64,000 nucleotides of DNA, taken from positions 32,240,001-32,304,000 of the forward strand of contig NC_059503.1 in the NCBI RefSeq assembly GCF_914767665.1. Direction: 5' to 3'. Numbering within the stretch: position 1 is the first letter of the stretch; each line of letters opens with the position of its first letter. Source of the DNA: Harmonia axyridis (lineage: Eukaryota > Arthropoda > Insecta > Coleoptera > Coccinellidae). This document shows, in pieces, positions 46,472 to 59,199 of this stretch. The position numbers and the translations under genes are program-made. The notes under the pieces were generated by a model. It was given only the letters and a program-made list of their open reading frames with translations. It had not been told where the DNA came from and ran no database searches.

Positions 46472-47990
46472 TATAAAAATGGTAACTTTTCGATTTCATT
46501 ATGTAATATCACAAGAAAATAGAAAATATTCGATTATACTTCCGACTCTTCCGAGTGACAAGTGGTATTTTGCTAAACATCAGAACGCATCTCAAGTAAT
46601 TCATCGAAAAATACGTTGGGTGAAGAGGTTATTGAAATCTAAACACAGGATGTCTGAAGGCCAGTGGGACACGCTAAGCTGTAGAAGTTAATGGACACCA
46701 CGTACAGAATATTAATTTCATGTAATTATCTCGGTAGCTTGTTTTATGTTTATTTGAAAGTTAAATAAACATTAACATATATCTGTATGACTTGGAAAAT
46801 GATATTTTTCCATTTCTGTGATAAATCCTTTCATTCTGCCATACTTTGTAGAAGAAAAATTTTGCATGTATCTCAGTTTCATGGTTATATTTCATTATTA
46901 TTATGTTGGTACTGGAATTTCTCCATGTCCACATTAGGAATTTCATTTTTTCAATGAACCCTGTATACCTATCACACGCTTCGTAAGATAGATATTCGCT
47001 TTGTTTTAATCTAGTGTACCCTACTCAACAAATTGAGTGAAACTCCAATATCCAAAGATTTTTGATCAACGCCAGCATCTTCAGCTCCAGTTAAAAGACA
47101 AATTTTCCAAAGCTGCTCTGACTGTTAGATACAAAAAATAGATTAGGCGAGAAATCTATAAGATGTTTAACATCCTTAATTAAAACTGATGTAATCAAAC
47201 AGTGCTTGGAGGTTCCTCAATATTGAGAAAATATATTTTTTACATTGTGTTATATTTGATAGTGATCATATTTGTGTTTCCATTTTAAAATGTTTGATAT
47301 TTTTGGTTCTATTATAAAATAGGTTTCTTAAATAAAACCGTTTTTTGCAAGGTTCCTCCTCATTTCATAATATTTTTTATGTGCACAAACACAATAAAAC
47401 TACTTGAAATCGAGTAGCTTGATAGAATGTAATTGATAAATAAATACTTGACTTGACATTGAAAAACTAATTCTTGACTTGACCAAGCCAAGCCTTTTGA
47501 ATATCAAATCAAGACGTGAATCTCTAGTGTGCTCCCAAAAAAAGCTGTCACCTGCCTAGACGTTAATCCACAACCCGATTGGAAATATTCAAGGTAACCT
47601 CTTTTATGAACACCACCCTGTATATACATATACATACAATGCTATCTTACCGTTCCGACACCAATGAAATTTAACGACAATACTTCGAGATGAGGATTCG
47701 GATGCAGCCTCCCCGAATGAACCAAAAAAACTGATGTTATGATTCGGACATTCTAAAAACACACGTCGAAGTCACGGTAAACTAAGGAAAACTGACCACT
47801 TGACCCAAGGGATGACGGTCTGCGCCGGACATCGCGTGTTCGGATCGCTTGATTGTTGAATAATTGGTCGGATAACGACGCAGTCGTTTTCCTCATGCAT
47901 TTTTCATGAACTTCTCAGAGATATAAGATCTAATACGTAGTTGGCAGATTTGGGGTCCTGATACGAGGGTGGGTGGATGAGATTCGCAAA
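46472..47990. other. Intergenic, nothing recognised
   Basis: The sequence is AT-rich and then, after about 47.6 kb, less so. I see no supported gene. The right part may belong to the decayed hAT element that follows. Confidence 0.35.
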
Positions 47991-48030
47991 AAGTTTCTAG
48001 ATCAATGGATATTCGAACTAATCGAACTCA

Positions 48031-48440
48031 GTGACATTACATTTATCAGTAGAAATAATTCATTCATTAACCAACCAACCAGCCACTAGCCCATCTGAGT
48101 ACTGGAGAAGGTCTATAATTATTCTTTACTTGGATTCCATCATTACCTCTCCAAAAATTGTACTCGAATTGTGGCGAAAGATATGGCAGGACAAACCTGA
48201 ACTCGATTTCAAGGAGGTAACCGTAATTGATTCAATGAAAGAAACACGGAACTTTTTTCTTGAGACGGAAAAGGCTTTCGAAATTTTGATTGCTCTACCG
48301 TGCACTACTTGCACTGTGGAGCGATCATTCAGCACCCTGCGAAGAACTAACACTTGAGCAGTTCAATGGTTGAGAGTCAGTTTGGAGATGATGAGCATTC
48401 ATCGTGAAGCACTTAGTGAAATCTTCACAAGAGAGTAGTT
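48031..48440 (+). pseudogene. hAT transposase, C-terminal dimerisation fragment
   Basis: The plus-strand frame reads LWRKIWQDKPELDFKEV, EKAFEILIALPCTTCTVERS and FSTLRR. After an in-frame stop it resumes with MMSIHREALSEIF. The A-L-P-x-T-x(4)-ERSFS-x-L-R box followed by SIHR is the hAT dimerisation domain of the DUF4371/ZMYM-like group. Zinc finger and catalytic regions were not found. Confidence 0.8.
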
Positions 48441-48574
48441 AAAGAATTTTCAAAATATCCGACAAGATTGTGTTTAGATTAGGTTGTAGTTCTATGTTAT
48501 GAACATATCGTGTTAACGACCAAATTGCTCATCTTTGGGCTGGTTGGTGGTTGATATTCCAAGTTGGCAATTAC

Positions 48575-50170
48575 ATAATAACAATAACAATAATATTTCT
48601 TTATTTCAAATATATTCAAAGTTACAGTATGAAACCAAAACTGACAATTTAAATGAAATGACGTCAAAATTCTGAGCTTTATCCAGCTCTATCAAAATAT
48701 TCCCTTAAGCTATATGGTTCTAAACTAATAAGCAGATGTTTTACTCTATTTCGGAATGTTTCATAATGTGTTATACATTTAATTTCATTTGGTAACTTAT
48801 TAAAAGTTTGATAGCAATATAAGAAGGACATTTCTCAGTTAATGTAAGTCTATGAGTTGGAAAATTTATATCTAGGTTTCAGGTATTATAACTACTGGGA
48901 TTTTCAACTGAGAATTTATGCTTATTCTTATATAAAAACATCAAACATTCAAACAAGTATAAACCACATACCGTAAAAATATTCTTAATTTTAAATTTTC
49001 CCCTACATGATTCTCTATAACCCATTTTACAAATAATACGTATCGCTCTTTTCTGAATTAAAAATATCTTTTCTAAATTTTCATTATTTCCCCAAAAAAT
49101 AATACGATACTTGAGAGTGCTTTCGAAATTTCTAAAATATATAATTCTCAAGGTATTCTCACTCATTTACTCTGTAATTGATCTAAGTGCAAAACAAATT
49201 TTACTTAATCTTTTACAAATAATTTCCGTATGCTGGCGCCAGTTCAAGAATCGATCAATATATATTCCAAGGAACTTTACTGACTTGCTCTTCTTGTCAG
49301 CTCTTCAAAATCTTCTGCACCAGTAAGTAAATTTGTGTCGTCGACGAAATTGACAATATTTCCTTCACTATTTTGAATTATGTTTCCCAAGTCATTCAGG
49401 TAAATTATGAAAAGTAATGTACCAATGACGCTTCCTTGATCTATTCCTATCGTTCTTGTTAGTATTTTCGATTTGCTGGTAATATTGTCTTTTGTGACGG
49501 CAACTCTTTGTTTTCTATAAGACATGTAGGATTTCAGCCAATCATTTGCATTTCCTGGTACACCATAAAATTCCAGTTTTTTAAGCAAATATTCCAAATT
49601 CAATAAATCATAGGCCTTAGAAATGTCCAAGAATATTCCCAATGCCATTTTTTTGTCTTCGAGTAATTCCAAGATGTACTGTACAAACTGAAATATGGCT
49701 GTTTGTGTGGATCGTCCATGTAGATATCCGTGTTGAGTGTGATTGAATAGTTCTTCTTCATTGAAAAAATTTATGATTCTTGCAGATACCAGCATTTCAA
49801 AAACTCTAGAGAAAGCTGGTGGTAGACTAATGGGCCGGTAGTTGCTTAAAATTTCTAGATGAGCTTCTTTGAAGATGGGTTTTATTAATGCCATCTTTAG
49901 ACTCTCAGGAAAAATACCATATTTGAATGAGTTGTTTATTATATATGAAATTATTTTGCTAACTGCTGGCAATGCTAGTTTGACTATCATAATCGGGATT
50001 TCATCATCACCACTACTGAATTTGTTTTTAATCGATTTACCTAAATTTTTAACTTCTATAGGAGTGGTAGGTTTCAAATAAAAAGATTTATCGATATACT
50101 TCATGTGGGAATAATTTATAGCTATTGTGGGTAAGTTTTTCAATAGCAATAGCAACATAGGTTGCTACGA
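48575..50170 (-). mobile_element. LINE with reverse transcriptase, 5'-truncated
   Basis: On the minus strand the 293-codon frame 50158-49277 has the reverse transcriptase order KPIFKEAHLEILSNYRPISL, HGYLHGRSTQTAI, IFLDISKAYD (catalytic Asp), GIDQGSVIGTLLFIIYLNDL and NFVDDTNLL (the DD box). Then 49166-48879 has FWGNNENLEKIFLIQKRAIR and CGLYLFECLMFLYKN, the typical C-terminal region. The 3' end is an AATAACAATAAC-type tail, read on the plus strand near 48578-48595. It looks like a CR1-supergroup (Daphne/Rex-like) element. GIDQGS in place of the usual V-P-QGS and a frame break show decay. Confidence 0.82.
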
Positions 50171-50184
50171 GATCAAATCGTTGT

Positions 50185-50403
50185 GAACCGGACGGTATCA
50201 CTAACTTGATGACGTTGCGAAACCTTCCCCAGAAAGCCTTAGTAGCACTGACGAATATAGTCAACGCTATGCTACAACTAAGGTACTTTCCTAAGGAATG
50301 GAAGAAAGTCCACGTGGTTTCAATCCACATGGCTGGCAAAGATGCTAAATTCCCGCAGAACTACCGCACGATCAGTCTTTTCTCGTGCGTAGGGAAAATA
50401 TAA
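50185..50403 (+). mobile_element. LINE reverse transcriptase fragment (Jockey-like)
   Basis: The plus strand encodes ALVALTNIVNAMLQLRYFPK, EWKKVHVVSIHMAGKD and FPQNYRTISLFSCVGKI, the RT1-RT2 region of Jockey-type LINEs. It breaks off at an A-run near 50400. Confidence 0.75.
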
Positions 50404-50955
50404 AAAAAAATCAGCTTTGGGATAAGAAATGTAATTATGTTAATGCTTACATTGGGGGACAGCAAAATTCAGAAGCTTGGAGATTTATAAAGTCGGTTCG
50501 AACATTACATAAAGAAAAAGGCCCTCTGCAGGTAATAAAGACTGAAGATATGGGTGCATCTCTACAAGACGTTGCTGACCGAAGACAGGCAGGAAGATTT
50601 AGGAAGATCAACCCTTGAAGATATATCTATACAAGGTAAAACGATGGAAATCACCCAGGATATGGTCAAAAAAGTTATCAAAGGTTTGAAAATTGGGAGC
50701 GCTTGTGGACCTGAATATACACTGAACTTCTGAAAAATGGAACACAAAAGTTATTCAGCCAGATAACATACATATTCAATCTGTGCATTAATGGACATCC
50801 CGTATCTGAGGAATGGGAATCTGCCTATATAACATCATTCTATAAGGAAGGTGATAGAAAACGCTGCGAAAACTACAGAGGATTATCCGTAACAAGCACA
50901 TTCAGTAGACTGTATGGGAAAGTATTGAGAGATCTTATAGAGGAAGAATTCATTT
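50404..50955 (+). mobile_element. Second LINE fragment, different family
   Basis: Scattered frames encode KKCNYVNAYIGGQQNSEAW, then INGHPVSEEWESAYITSFYK, CENYRGLSVTSTFSRLYGK and VLRDLIEEEF. This is the NYRGI/L-type RT segment of an endonuclease-bearing LINE distinct from its left neighbour. Frameshifts are present. Confidence 0.65.
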
Positions 50956-51592
50956 ATGCTGCACGACTGACTGGAGAGGAACACCACCGACACTATAACA
51001 CCGTCGCGGATTATTCTTACCCAGGTGGAGCACCTTGCACTTTTCAACGTTAAGACCATTCCCGGCACCAAGCAGATATTCTGTCCAAATCCCTCTGGAG
51101 GGAAGAATTTTGCGCATTAGCAAAAATCTCAAAATCATCCGCGCATGCCGAACACTGGGATGAAATCCCCCGAGAGAAATCAGCCATAAAAACGAGAAAA
51201 AGCACTGGACCGAGTACTGAACCCTGCGGCACTCCACTAGTCATAAGCCTGCCAGATGAAAAGGCCCTGCCAATTTTTACAGAAAATTCCCGGTTGGTTA
51301 AAAACGATTCGATCCAACAGAGCAGCTATCCTGTGCTTCCAAAGTGCTGAAGCTTCTGGAGGAGTCTTTTAAGAGGCACGCGATCGAAAGCTTTAGAGAA
51401 GTCCAAATACACAACATCTAGCAGGGAGTGGGAATTAAGAGATGCTGTCCATGAGTTCAGGCACTGCAGCAAACACGTTATGACGGAACGCCCAGGGACA
51501 AAACCCTGCTGGAACTCAGGGATGATCTCGTTCGAAATCAAAAAAGGCACCATTTGTGAGCAGATGATCTTCCCGGCTATTTTAGCCACTAT

Positions 51593-52879
51593 CAGGGGCG
51601 GATACAGGGGGGGGGGGCATGGGGGCCATACCCCTCCCCCTCGCGGACCTTATAAATATAAAAATGTATACTGAAAAATCGAAAAATATGCGTGGGCACT
51701 CACAAGGGTGAAAGATTGGATATTAACTAGAATGGTTGAAGACAGGTTGAATGTATTGGCATTAATGCATATACATAGAACCATTTGCAGCAGTCTTAAT
51801 GCTGAAAGATACGATAGTCAAAAATATACGAGACTAGCATTTGTTATTAAATTTTTAATATTTGATCATATGTCTTAATTTAAAAGGTGTAGTAAAAAAG
51901 AATTCATTATTTGTCCAATAGATGGCTTTAGTTATCTGTATCTTGCGTTGTACAAGTCCGATCGGGTTGCACTATATGGCGTTAAAAAGATGAGATTTCG
52001 CAATACAAAAACATTCTGACAGTTTTGTGATGAGTTGACTCAGTTAAGTTTGAGCGCGCCACAATGATGGAAACTAGCAAAAAGAAAATATCCTATGATT
52101 TATAGTTTTTCTTAGATAAAGACAAAAATATCAATCAGGCGGCTGAAAATGTAAATAGTGTTTTTGCCCTTATACTGTAATAGCCAATCACGTGCAGTTT
52201 TGGTTTCGTCGATTCCGTTCCGGTAATTTCGATGTCAAAGATGCACCACGCACTGAAAGGCCACTGGCCAATTGTCGAAAATATCGATAAAAGCATGGAT
52301 ATTGTCGAGTCCAGTTTCGATTGCTCAAGAGCTTAAGAGTCCACAATAAACTGTTTGGAACACTATTTGCATAAGGCTGATCTCAAGAAGGTGCTAGATG
52401 TATGGATATCACATGAGCTAACCAAAAAACCGCATGGACCGAATTTCCACTGCGAATCACTGGAGAATCGCAACAAAATCGCCCTATTTTTGAAACGCTT
52501 GGTACCTGGTGATGAAAAGTGGATCAAGTGAAGGTTTTGCTGTGTGTTTAGTGCGATTGGCTGGGAATTATCTACCAAGAGCTGTTCACCTAAAGCACAA
52601 CTGTGTTAACTATGGTAATTGAAGCCTTGTTTTCTGGTTTTCTTTTTACTACACCTTATACTTTCTTGCGCCTGGGTTTTCTTATGAAATGAATTTACGG
52701 AATATATTTATGGAATATGTGAAATTTTTCCTTGTTTTTGTCCTACAAAAATTTTGGAAACTGAATATGATATGATTTACTAAAATCCATTTTTCTATAA
52801 AAAAACACTTGACCCAGTAGGTACCAACAGCCGTGACTTTCTATGGCCCCCCCTCAAACATCGTCTGGATCCGCCCCTG
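51593..52879. mobile_element. hAT-type element inserted in the LINE
   Basis: The ends CAGGGGCGGATAC and ATCCGCCCCTG are inverted repeats, and GCCACTAT is repeated exactly on both sides (51585-51592 and 52880-52887), an 8-bp duplication as expected for hAT. It has no hAT transposase. It contains a decayed mariner at 51884-52657. Confidence 0.85.
51884..52657 (+). pseudogene. Mariner relic inside the hAT element
   Basis: AAAGGTGTAGTAAAAAAG and its inverse mark the ends. The plus strand encodes LDVWISHELTKK, FHCESLENRNKIALFLKRLV and GDEKWIK near 52390-52530, the central segment with the first catalytic Asp (GDEKWI) of mariner transposases of Mos1 style. It is internally deleted (774 bp) and full of stops. 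Confidence 0.78.
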
Positions 52880-55800
52880 GCCACTATTGGCATCAAACTA
52901 ATCGGGCGATAGTTGGAGGCTAGATGTTTGTTTCCACCTTTAAATACAGGAGTCACTCTTGCAGATTTTCAAGCTCGTGGCAACTGAGCCGAGAGGAGAG
53001 AGTGGCGAATGATTTTCGTGATAGGAGCAGTGAGTGAATCAGCACAGGTTTTAAGCACCATGCCGGATATCTCATCGGGTCCAGGGGCACAGGAGGGATC
53101 TGGTGGCTCAACAGTGAACACACTTGCAAAACTTGCGAGAACATCCGCGGATTCACTCTCGTCAGTACAGGGTACATCTGGCGACTCACGCACCATAGGC
53201 ACAGATACCTTAGAATTAGGCATCGATCGTACATGTTTGAAAAATTTCTTGCGGTTCTTAGAGTTGACCAATTCGCTCTCGTACCCCAATCTAGACAGCC
53301 TGAGAACGGAGGAGACGTAGTTGGAGTATTGTCTATGTGGGTCGAAGTTTTGTTGTGTTCGGTGCCGCAAATAGCGTCGCCAAAGACTCCTCTTGGTGCG
53401 GATACTCTTTATAATACTTTGGTTGATCCATGGTTTGGAAGGATTCAAATGAATTGTTCTAGTGCTGGTGTGCTCAATGTCCCCAAAACCCAGTGACCCA
53501 TCCCAGTCGATGCCAGGCAAGTGCTCTCTTAGTAGGTTATAGTTGATAATGGAATGAGTCCTGAGTGCCGTTTTCATCACCGGGATGCGAGTAAACTGCA
53601 TCTTCACGAGCAGCACACAATAGTCCGATCGCCCGATCGGATCATGGTACTGGATGTCGCATATTAGGTCTTGATCACTCGTGAGCACAAGATCAAGAAT
53701 TGAGGGACTCTGTCCTTGACAATAACGCGTGGGGTGATCGATCACTTGAGTTAGATTCCCCTCGTTAATTGCAGAGAGAAACATCGCAGACTGCGAACCA
53801 CCCAACATCACAAAAATTAAAATCGCCAGCTATCATAATATTCTTACTGTGCTGACCAAGGGCAATAAGAAGATCGCAGAGGAGGACATCCGATGGTGAT
53901 GCATGGGGTCTATACACGCAGCCAATTAGCGCTGAAAAGTCACCGGACGACAAACTCAAAAATAGGTTGTCGATTCCGGGTAGGTCATGAGTTTGTGCTT
54001 CTATCCTGAACGAGTTAATTAAACGACTGTCTAAGGTCTAAGTAAGTAAATGCAAACTCCGTTATGACCTCTGTTGATAGGACTATCACAACGGAACAGC
54101 TTGAATCCAGGTATATTATAACAACCATCTGGTATACCATCATGCAGCCAAGTTTCAGTCATTAAAATGATCTCAGGTCTCAAATCGCGAACACATGCAC
54201 ATATTTCATCGAACTTGTTCTTTATCGATCTGGCGTTAGTATACATGATGGTCCATTGACCGAGAACATTGCTTACTTTTTTGGCGATGTGGAGACCACC
54301 GCCTTCACAACAGTTGGTACACCTCTCATCACATACTTGATGGTAATATCTGGTTCCCCTTTCAATTGACGAAGCCTCAATTCCTCCCTAGCCTTCTGCA
54401 GACATGCAAATTGATTTGGAGTTATATCATCAGATATCTGAATCTTCCGATAGGCCGGTGCAGTTGACAAAATCTTCTTGTTCCTCAATATAGATAAAGC
54501 TGTGACCGAACTGGTAAACCTAACTAAGACCGGCCTAGGATTCGGTCCGCTAACTGGACCGATTCTGCCATGCGACACAATATGCTGTACGCCAACTGGA
54601 AAAACATGACCCACAATTGCACGTACATACAGTGCCATTATCAGTTGAGCTATTAGATGTTTCGGGAAGGCGTCTGATGATTATGTTATGGGACCTCCGC
54701 ACCCTTTCGACGATCTCGGCCGAGTCAACCAAAGCTCGATCCGTGTCAGTTTCCATCCCAGTCAGAGCTTTTTGTGTTTCCAACCTTAAATCATTTATAT
54801 CCCGCTTTAAAGTATTCAAATCTCCGGATACGCCGAGATATTTGATTCAGAATTGGTTATCTGCGTCTCATGCTCCCCCAGCGCAACCCTATTCTGCTCA
54901 ATATCAGAACTGCATTTTGCAACTTGAGTCGACAGAACCTCCTGAGAGCCATCAACTGTTCGAAGTGGCGCATTGTGATTGGAGCGTCATTAGTTGTTGA
55001 CTGATCCATCGATGTCGCGCGGAGCACGTCGAAGAGGCTGAGACAGACTTACTTCTGTCATAGTATAAGGAAAGGATAGTAAGCCAACCGCCGTTTGACG
55101 CCAAGGAAATAGTCACCAGGGGTCGCTACTGTAGTTGGATTTCGTGACTACCCAAAGTGGAGAAGTAACTCTATAATAGATGGCGCTGAATCATGAGCTA
55201 TAGATGGCGCAGAAATAATACGATAATTCATTCAGTGGCGTGGTTGAAAAGGGGTCGCATGACATTGCCAACAATTCTTAAGTTACCACTACATTTGAAT
55301 TTTCGAATATTCATTGAATATTTATTCAAAATATAGAAATCTTCTGACCACTCTATTTCAAATATTTTAGTTCTTCAAAATAACACCAATTTTTTCAGAG
55401 GGCTTCACTTTACGGACCAATTTTTGACAGTAAAATTCGAGTTAAACGTGAGTACAACCATTGTTTAAGGAGGAGATAGTTGGTTACTCGCCCTGCAAAG
55501 GGCATTGGATGTGCGTATGTGGCAAACTCAGAATTTTTGGGTCCATCCTAATGCGCCCTCTAGGCGGCTATTTCTATAATCATTTGTCGGTAAAGAGGTT
55601 TCTACATTGGGTATAAAACTTGACGTGAAGAGTAAATAATCGGAGCCAAGTAAAGTAGAAACACTTCGATGTTGAATAGACTGAGTTTATGACCCAGGTT
55701 TCGAGCTTGGGATTTTACTGCTTTGGTCGTAACGGGGTTTGTTTATGTTATCGGATTTCGCTCATTCTATTAAGGGCTTACATACAGTTAGAAGGCTTCA

Positions 55801-56572
55801 AAAAGACGGAATTTCAAGAATTTTTTTCGCGCAGACTATTCAATTTATTAATCTGAAAATTGGTGTACATATTATAATAACCTTATAATATATTAACATA
55901 TTTTTTATTTGTCAAAATAATCTTCGCGAATGTTGCTATCGACGATCTCCTAGAGCTCCGCAAAAAAAACCAATTTTGCGGTGATCACGATATCTCTGGA
56001 CCGGACTATCTGAAATGAAAATCGTGAAGGGAATGTATGATCTGATTTGCGTTTGAAAAGAAATACTGTGATTGGAGAAAAATAAGTATAAGATTATTTT
56101 TTAGTTTTTCGAAAAGAGAATTTTAAATTTAATTAATTGATTATGTAAAATTGTTATCAGTGAATAGTTTCATGTCAAGGTTATCTACCTCAAATAGGTA
56201 ACTAAAATATTGGAATACTGCCAAAAGAAAAAGTAAATTTGATTTAAAAAAACTATTCTCTTTTTTGTGGAAATCTCATTTGTTTTGTGATAGGACGTGA
56301 ATGTTTAATTTATGAATATACATATAAGACTTTTTCAGCTGAATATTTGATTCAAATTATATCGAATTTTGGTTTGCAAAGAGATTTTTCATGAAAAATA
56401 AAATTATAAAATTCCATATAAGTTTCCCCTCTCAGATCGGCGTTTAGCATTGAATAATATTCCAGATTCCTCGGAAGGTTTCCAATCAATGAAGTTGAAG
56501 TACACCAAGCTATGAAATTTTAACAAGATTTATTTTTCAAATTCTTATACAGGATAACAAAAGACGTCAACA

Positions 56573-57197
56573 TTAAAAGTTCTTATAACTAAAGGAACGG
56601 AATTTCTTCAATGTAGAAATGGCTGGTAAAACAACGTTTTTCCTACGCAAAAATTTATACGTAGCAGGTCCCTTATAATATATGTATGCTAAGAGCCGTT
56701 TTCTTCTCATCAGTCGTCCACAATTTCCGTTTTTGAGATTTGAATTGCATTGCAACTATAGCTCTTGAAAATTCTGGCAAAAGTGTTGTATCTGGCTGCA
56801 TTTTTCTTGAAACCTGGAGTTTCTTTATTCTTTTTTTAGCTTCAGTCACTTGGGTTTTCAGATTGTTGTTTTTTTTCCTCGAGTTTTGTAGTATTTCTTT
56901 CAACGATTTGATTTCTTCTTCCATACTTTTCTTCCTTTTTCCGTCCTCAAACTCATCAATAGATGGAAGATCTACCAGATCTGCAATGTAAGAGCTATCT
57001 GCAGAAACATTATTTGTTTCTGGTGAAGATGAACGGCTTGTTGAAGGAAAACAGAAATCTCTATTTTGGGGGAGGTAAAACCTTCGTAGGGTTTGATGTT
57101 GTTTTGCGGGAATTTCGGATATTGCTTGTATTGATCTGATTAAAAGTATTTTCAGTTTCTTCAGAATACCTCGAATTTGATCAAAGGGGAAATACAT
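56573..57197 (-). pseudogene. Truncated P-type transposase fragment
   Basis: After a serine-rich lead the minus-strand frame has a coiled-coil-like run (SMEEEIKSLKEILQNSRKKN), FSRAIVAMQFKSQKRKLWT, and after a frameshift YKGPATYKFLRRKNVVLPAI and STLKKF. These align by eye with LINMQVRHRAKSPW and GPKTYRYLQQKGINLPGIST of copy 1. The catalytic RNase-H-like domain and the C-terminus are missing. No THAP finger was found upstream. Confidence 0.78.
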
Positions 57198-57884
57198 AGT
57201 TTTTTTGTATTCGTGTGAAATGAGTTTGTTTTCAATGGCTTATGAGAATGCGGATTAGAATGCTCTCGATTGAGTTCTGGCAAAACGAATTTAATATACA
57301 AACAATATTTTTGTAATCGTCTGAAATATGGGTATTTTATTATGTGAATACAACAAAATATTGAAAAAATCCTTCTTTCAAAGAAATTGAAATATCTGAT
57401 AAAATTGTGGAATAATTTCTTGGGGGGATATATAATCAGCAAACATTAAACTTTCGATCACTACTTGCTTTGTTTTTTTAATCGGTAAAAGAGGAAATAA
57501 GCATTTCGTATCAATTATTTTCTCGTTCAGTGTACATATAACAAATATGGTATACACTGTTGAAAATAATTTCTCGCTCGTTATTTCCAAGTATATCGAG
57601 TTTGATTACGGAGCTCCGAATTAAAATTATATAATGAAAATTAATTAATTTGAAATGTAACACCCTACACCATTATATGGTAATTGGGCTTTTTGATAAT
57701 ATATATATAGATATATCAATGATTCATATATAGTTATACAAAAAATAACTCTCGGTTTGTTGGCACCCTCCGCTCCGCGTCGGTAGACAACATAACTTCG
57801 TGCTAAAATCTAATACTTTTTCCCTTGTATAATACACAATTCTTTTCTGTGACAGGAAAAACGACGATTTTATAGTGAAAGAAA

Positions 57885-58376
57885 CAGTGCCCTATTACCG
57901 CCTAGGCCAACATAGGCCATGGCCTAGGGGCGGCACAATTTTAGGGGCGGCAAATTTTTCGGTGAATAAAAAAAAATTCTTTAACTCCTCTACGAAAATG
58001 TAGAAATAGCCATCTTCGAAAATTTCGCACATTTTTTCATTACCGATGTATAATTCTTTTGAATGGAAGATAGAAATATTGTTGCATTTTTCACACCCCT
58101 CGGTAATCTGAAAATCAAAGGAGCCGCCCTAAAACCGAACAGCAGTCGGCACTGTCGGCGGTTAAGCGCATCAAAGAGAACGTGGAAAACCTATTTTTTA
58201 CTATGAAATATAACTCTGAAACATTAGATTGTTTTATTTCCAGATAGAAAATTGTCTTTATCAACTTCTGCGAAAATCACGTATTTAAAAAATTTGAATT
58301 TTTAAAATTCTCTCTACTCATAGGGGCGGCAAATTGTTTTTGGCCTAGGGGCGGAAAAGAGTTTAATCCGGCCCTG
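57885..58376. mobile_element. 492-bp hAT MITE inside P-like copy 2
   Basis: The ends CAGTGCCC and GGCCCTG are hAT-like, with GGCCTAGGGGCGGCA-type blocks near both ends. The 8-mer GAAAGAAA is repeated exactly at 57877-57884 and 58377-58384. It is non-coding. Confidence 0.82.
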
Positions 58377-59199
58377 GAAAGAAATATAACTTTTCACGAA
58401 ATTTATATAATCTTTACACTCACTTTTTTCCCGGGAAAAAAAGTAATTTCGAGAAAGTTATATTTTGTTACCTGTCAACAGAGATAGAATGTCTAATTTT
58501 TTTCCCGTGCCAAATTTTTTTTTAATTTCTGTTTGAAGGTAGGACGATGAAGCTTTTAAAACAATATTATGACCAAAAATACGATTCGAACAATAGCTCT
58601 ACCCTTTTTCATGCAGCTAGCCGGCATGCGGCAAGGGTAATAAAAATTTATTGCGGCCAAGAGAATTTCTTCCGATGCCTGCTCGACGACAGAAAGATGA
58701 ATAAAGATTGAACAAGAAACGCACTAGAGACATCTGTTGTTCACCATACCCAAAAATTAATACTCGTCTGAATTTTCAACATTGCACATAGGCAACCCAT
58801 CATGTTGGGCCTCTTCCGGAGTGGCGCCCTCTAACGATGTTGCCCAATATCCTCCAATGATATTTGAACCGAAGTAACTAACTATCTTCTCCTTAAACAA
58901 TGGTACAACTAGATGGCGCTCAACATCAACAAAATCGAAAAAAGCACTACACTGGCTTACTATCCTTTCCTTATACTATGCTTCTGTTACCTCTCCGTGA
59001 CTTGGAGCAATACTGGCAGTTCCATTTCGATCCAACTTCGTCCAGAGATCTCTTATCGTTGAGAGTCATATTCGCAAAATTGAGATGAAAATTATTAGAG
59101 CATAATGAGCACACAATTGCATCATAAGTCTGTTTTATCGCTTTGGAGCAGCTCAAACAGGAAGGCATGTTGATCGACCAAATCTCTAGGTCGTCTTAT

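Larger units (their letters stand above)
55059..58980 (-). mobile_element. P-like DNA transposon, copy 2
   Basis: The ends (55059-55086 and 58953-58980) are perfect 28-bp inverted repeats starting CATAGTATAAGGAAAGGATA, close to those of copy 1. CTTCTGT is repeated exactly on both sides (55052-55058 and 58981-58987). A 31-bp subterminal inverted repeat with two mismatches (55457-55487 and 58873-58903; core ACCATTGTTTAAGGAG) is also present. Only the N-terminal part of a related transposase remains (57197-56573). The element disrupts ORF1 of the LINE. Confidence 0.85.
50956..59168 (-). mobile_element. CR1-type LINE split by nested insertions
   Basis: One old minus-strand LINE can be followed through the interruptions. 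ORF1 starts at 59168 with a PHD-like Cys/His array (MPSCLSCSKAI, CSLCSNNFHLN, WNCQYC), where Phe replaces an expected Cys after His-28. ORF1 continues at 55058-54273 (ALTGMETDTDRALVDSAEIV, SHNIIIRRLPE). ORF2 endonuclease follows at 54246-53760 (YTNARSIKNKFDEI, MTETWLHDGIPDG, IMIAGDFNF). The linker and RT onset lie at 53811-52969, RT at 51589-51326 (FQQGFVPGRSVITCL, LDFSKAFDRVPLKRL), and the end at 51244-50960 (SGVPQGSVLGPVLF). The catalytic FADD is changed to CADD. The P-like element (55059-58980) and the hAT (51593-52879) interrupt it. Confidence 0.8.

Noticed and set aside
45888..46522. Open frames of 60-120 codons near 46 kb
   Set aside because: They fall within the fold-back element or cross its end, and the hydrophobic composition is that of translated AT-rich DNA.
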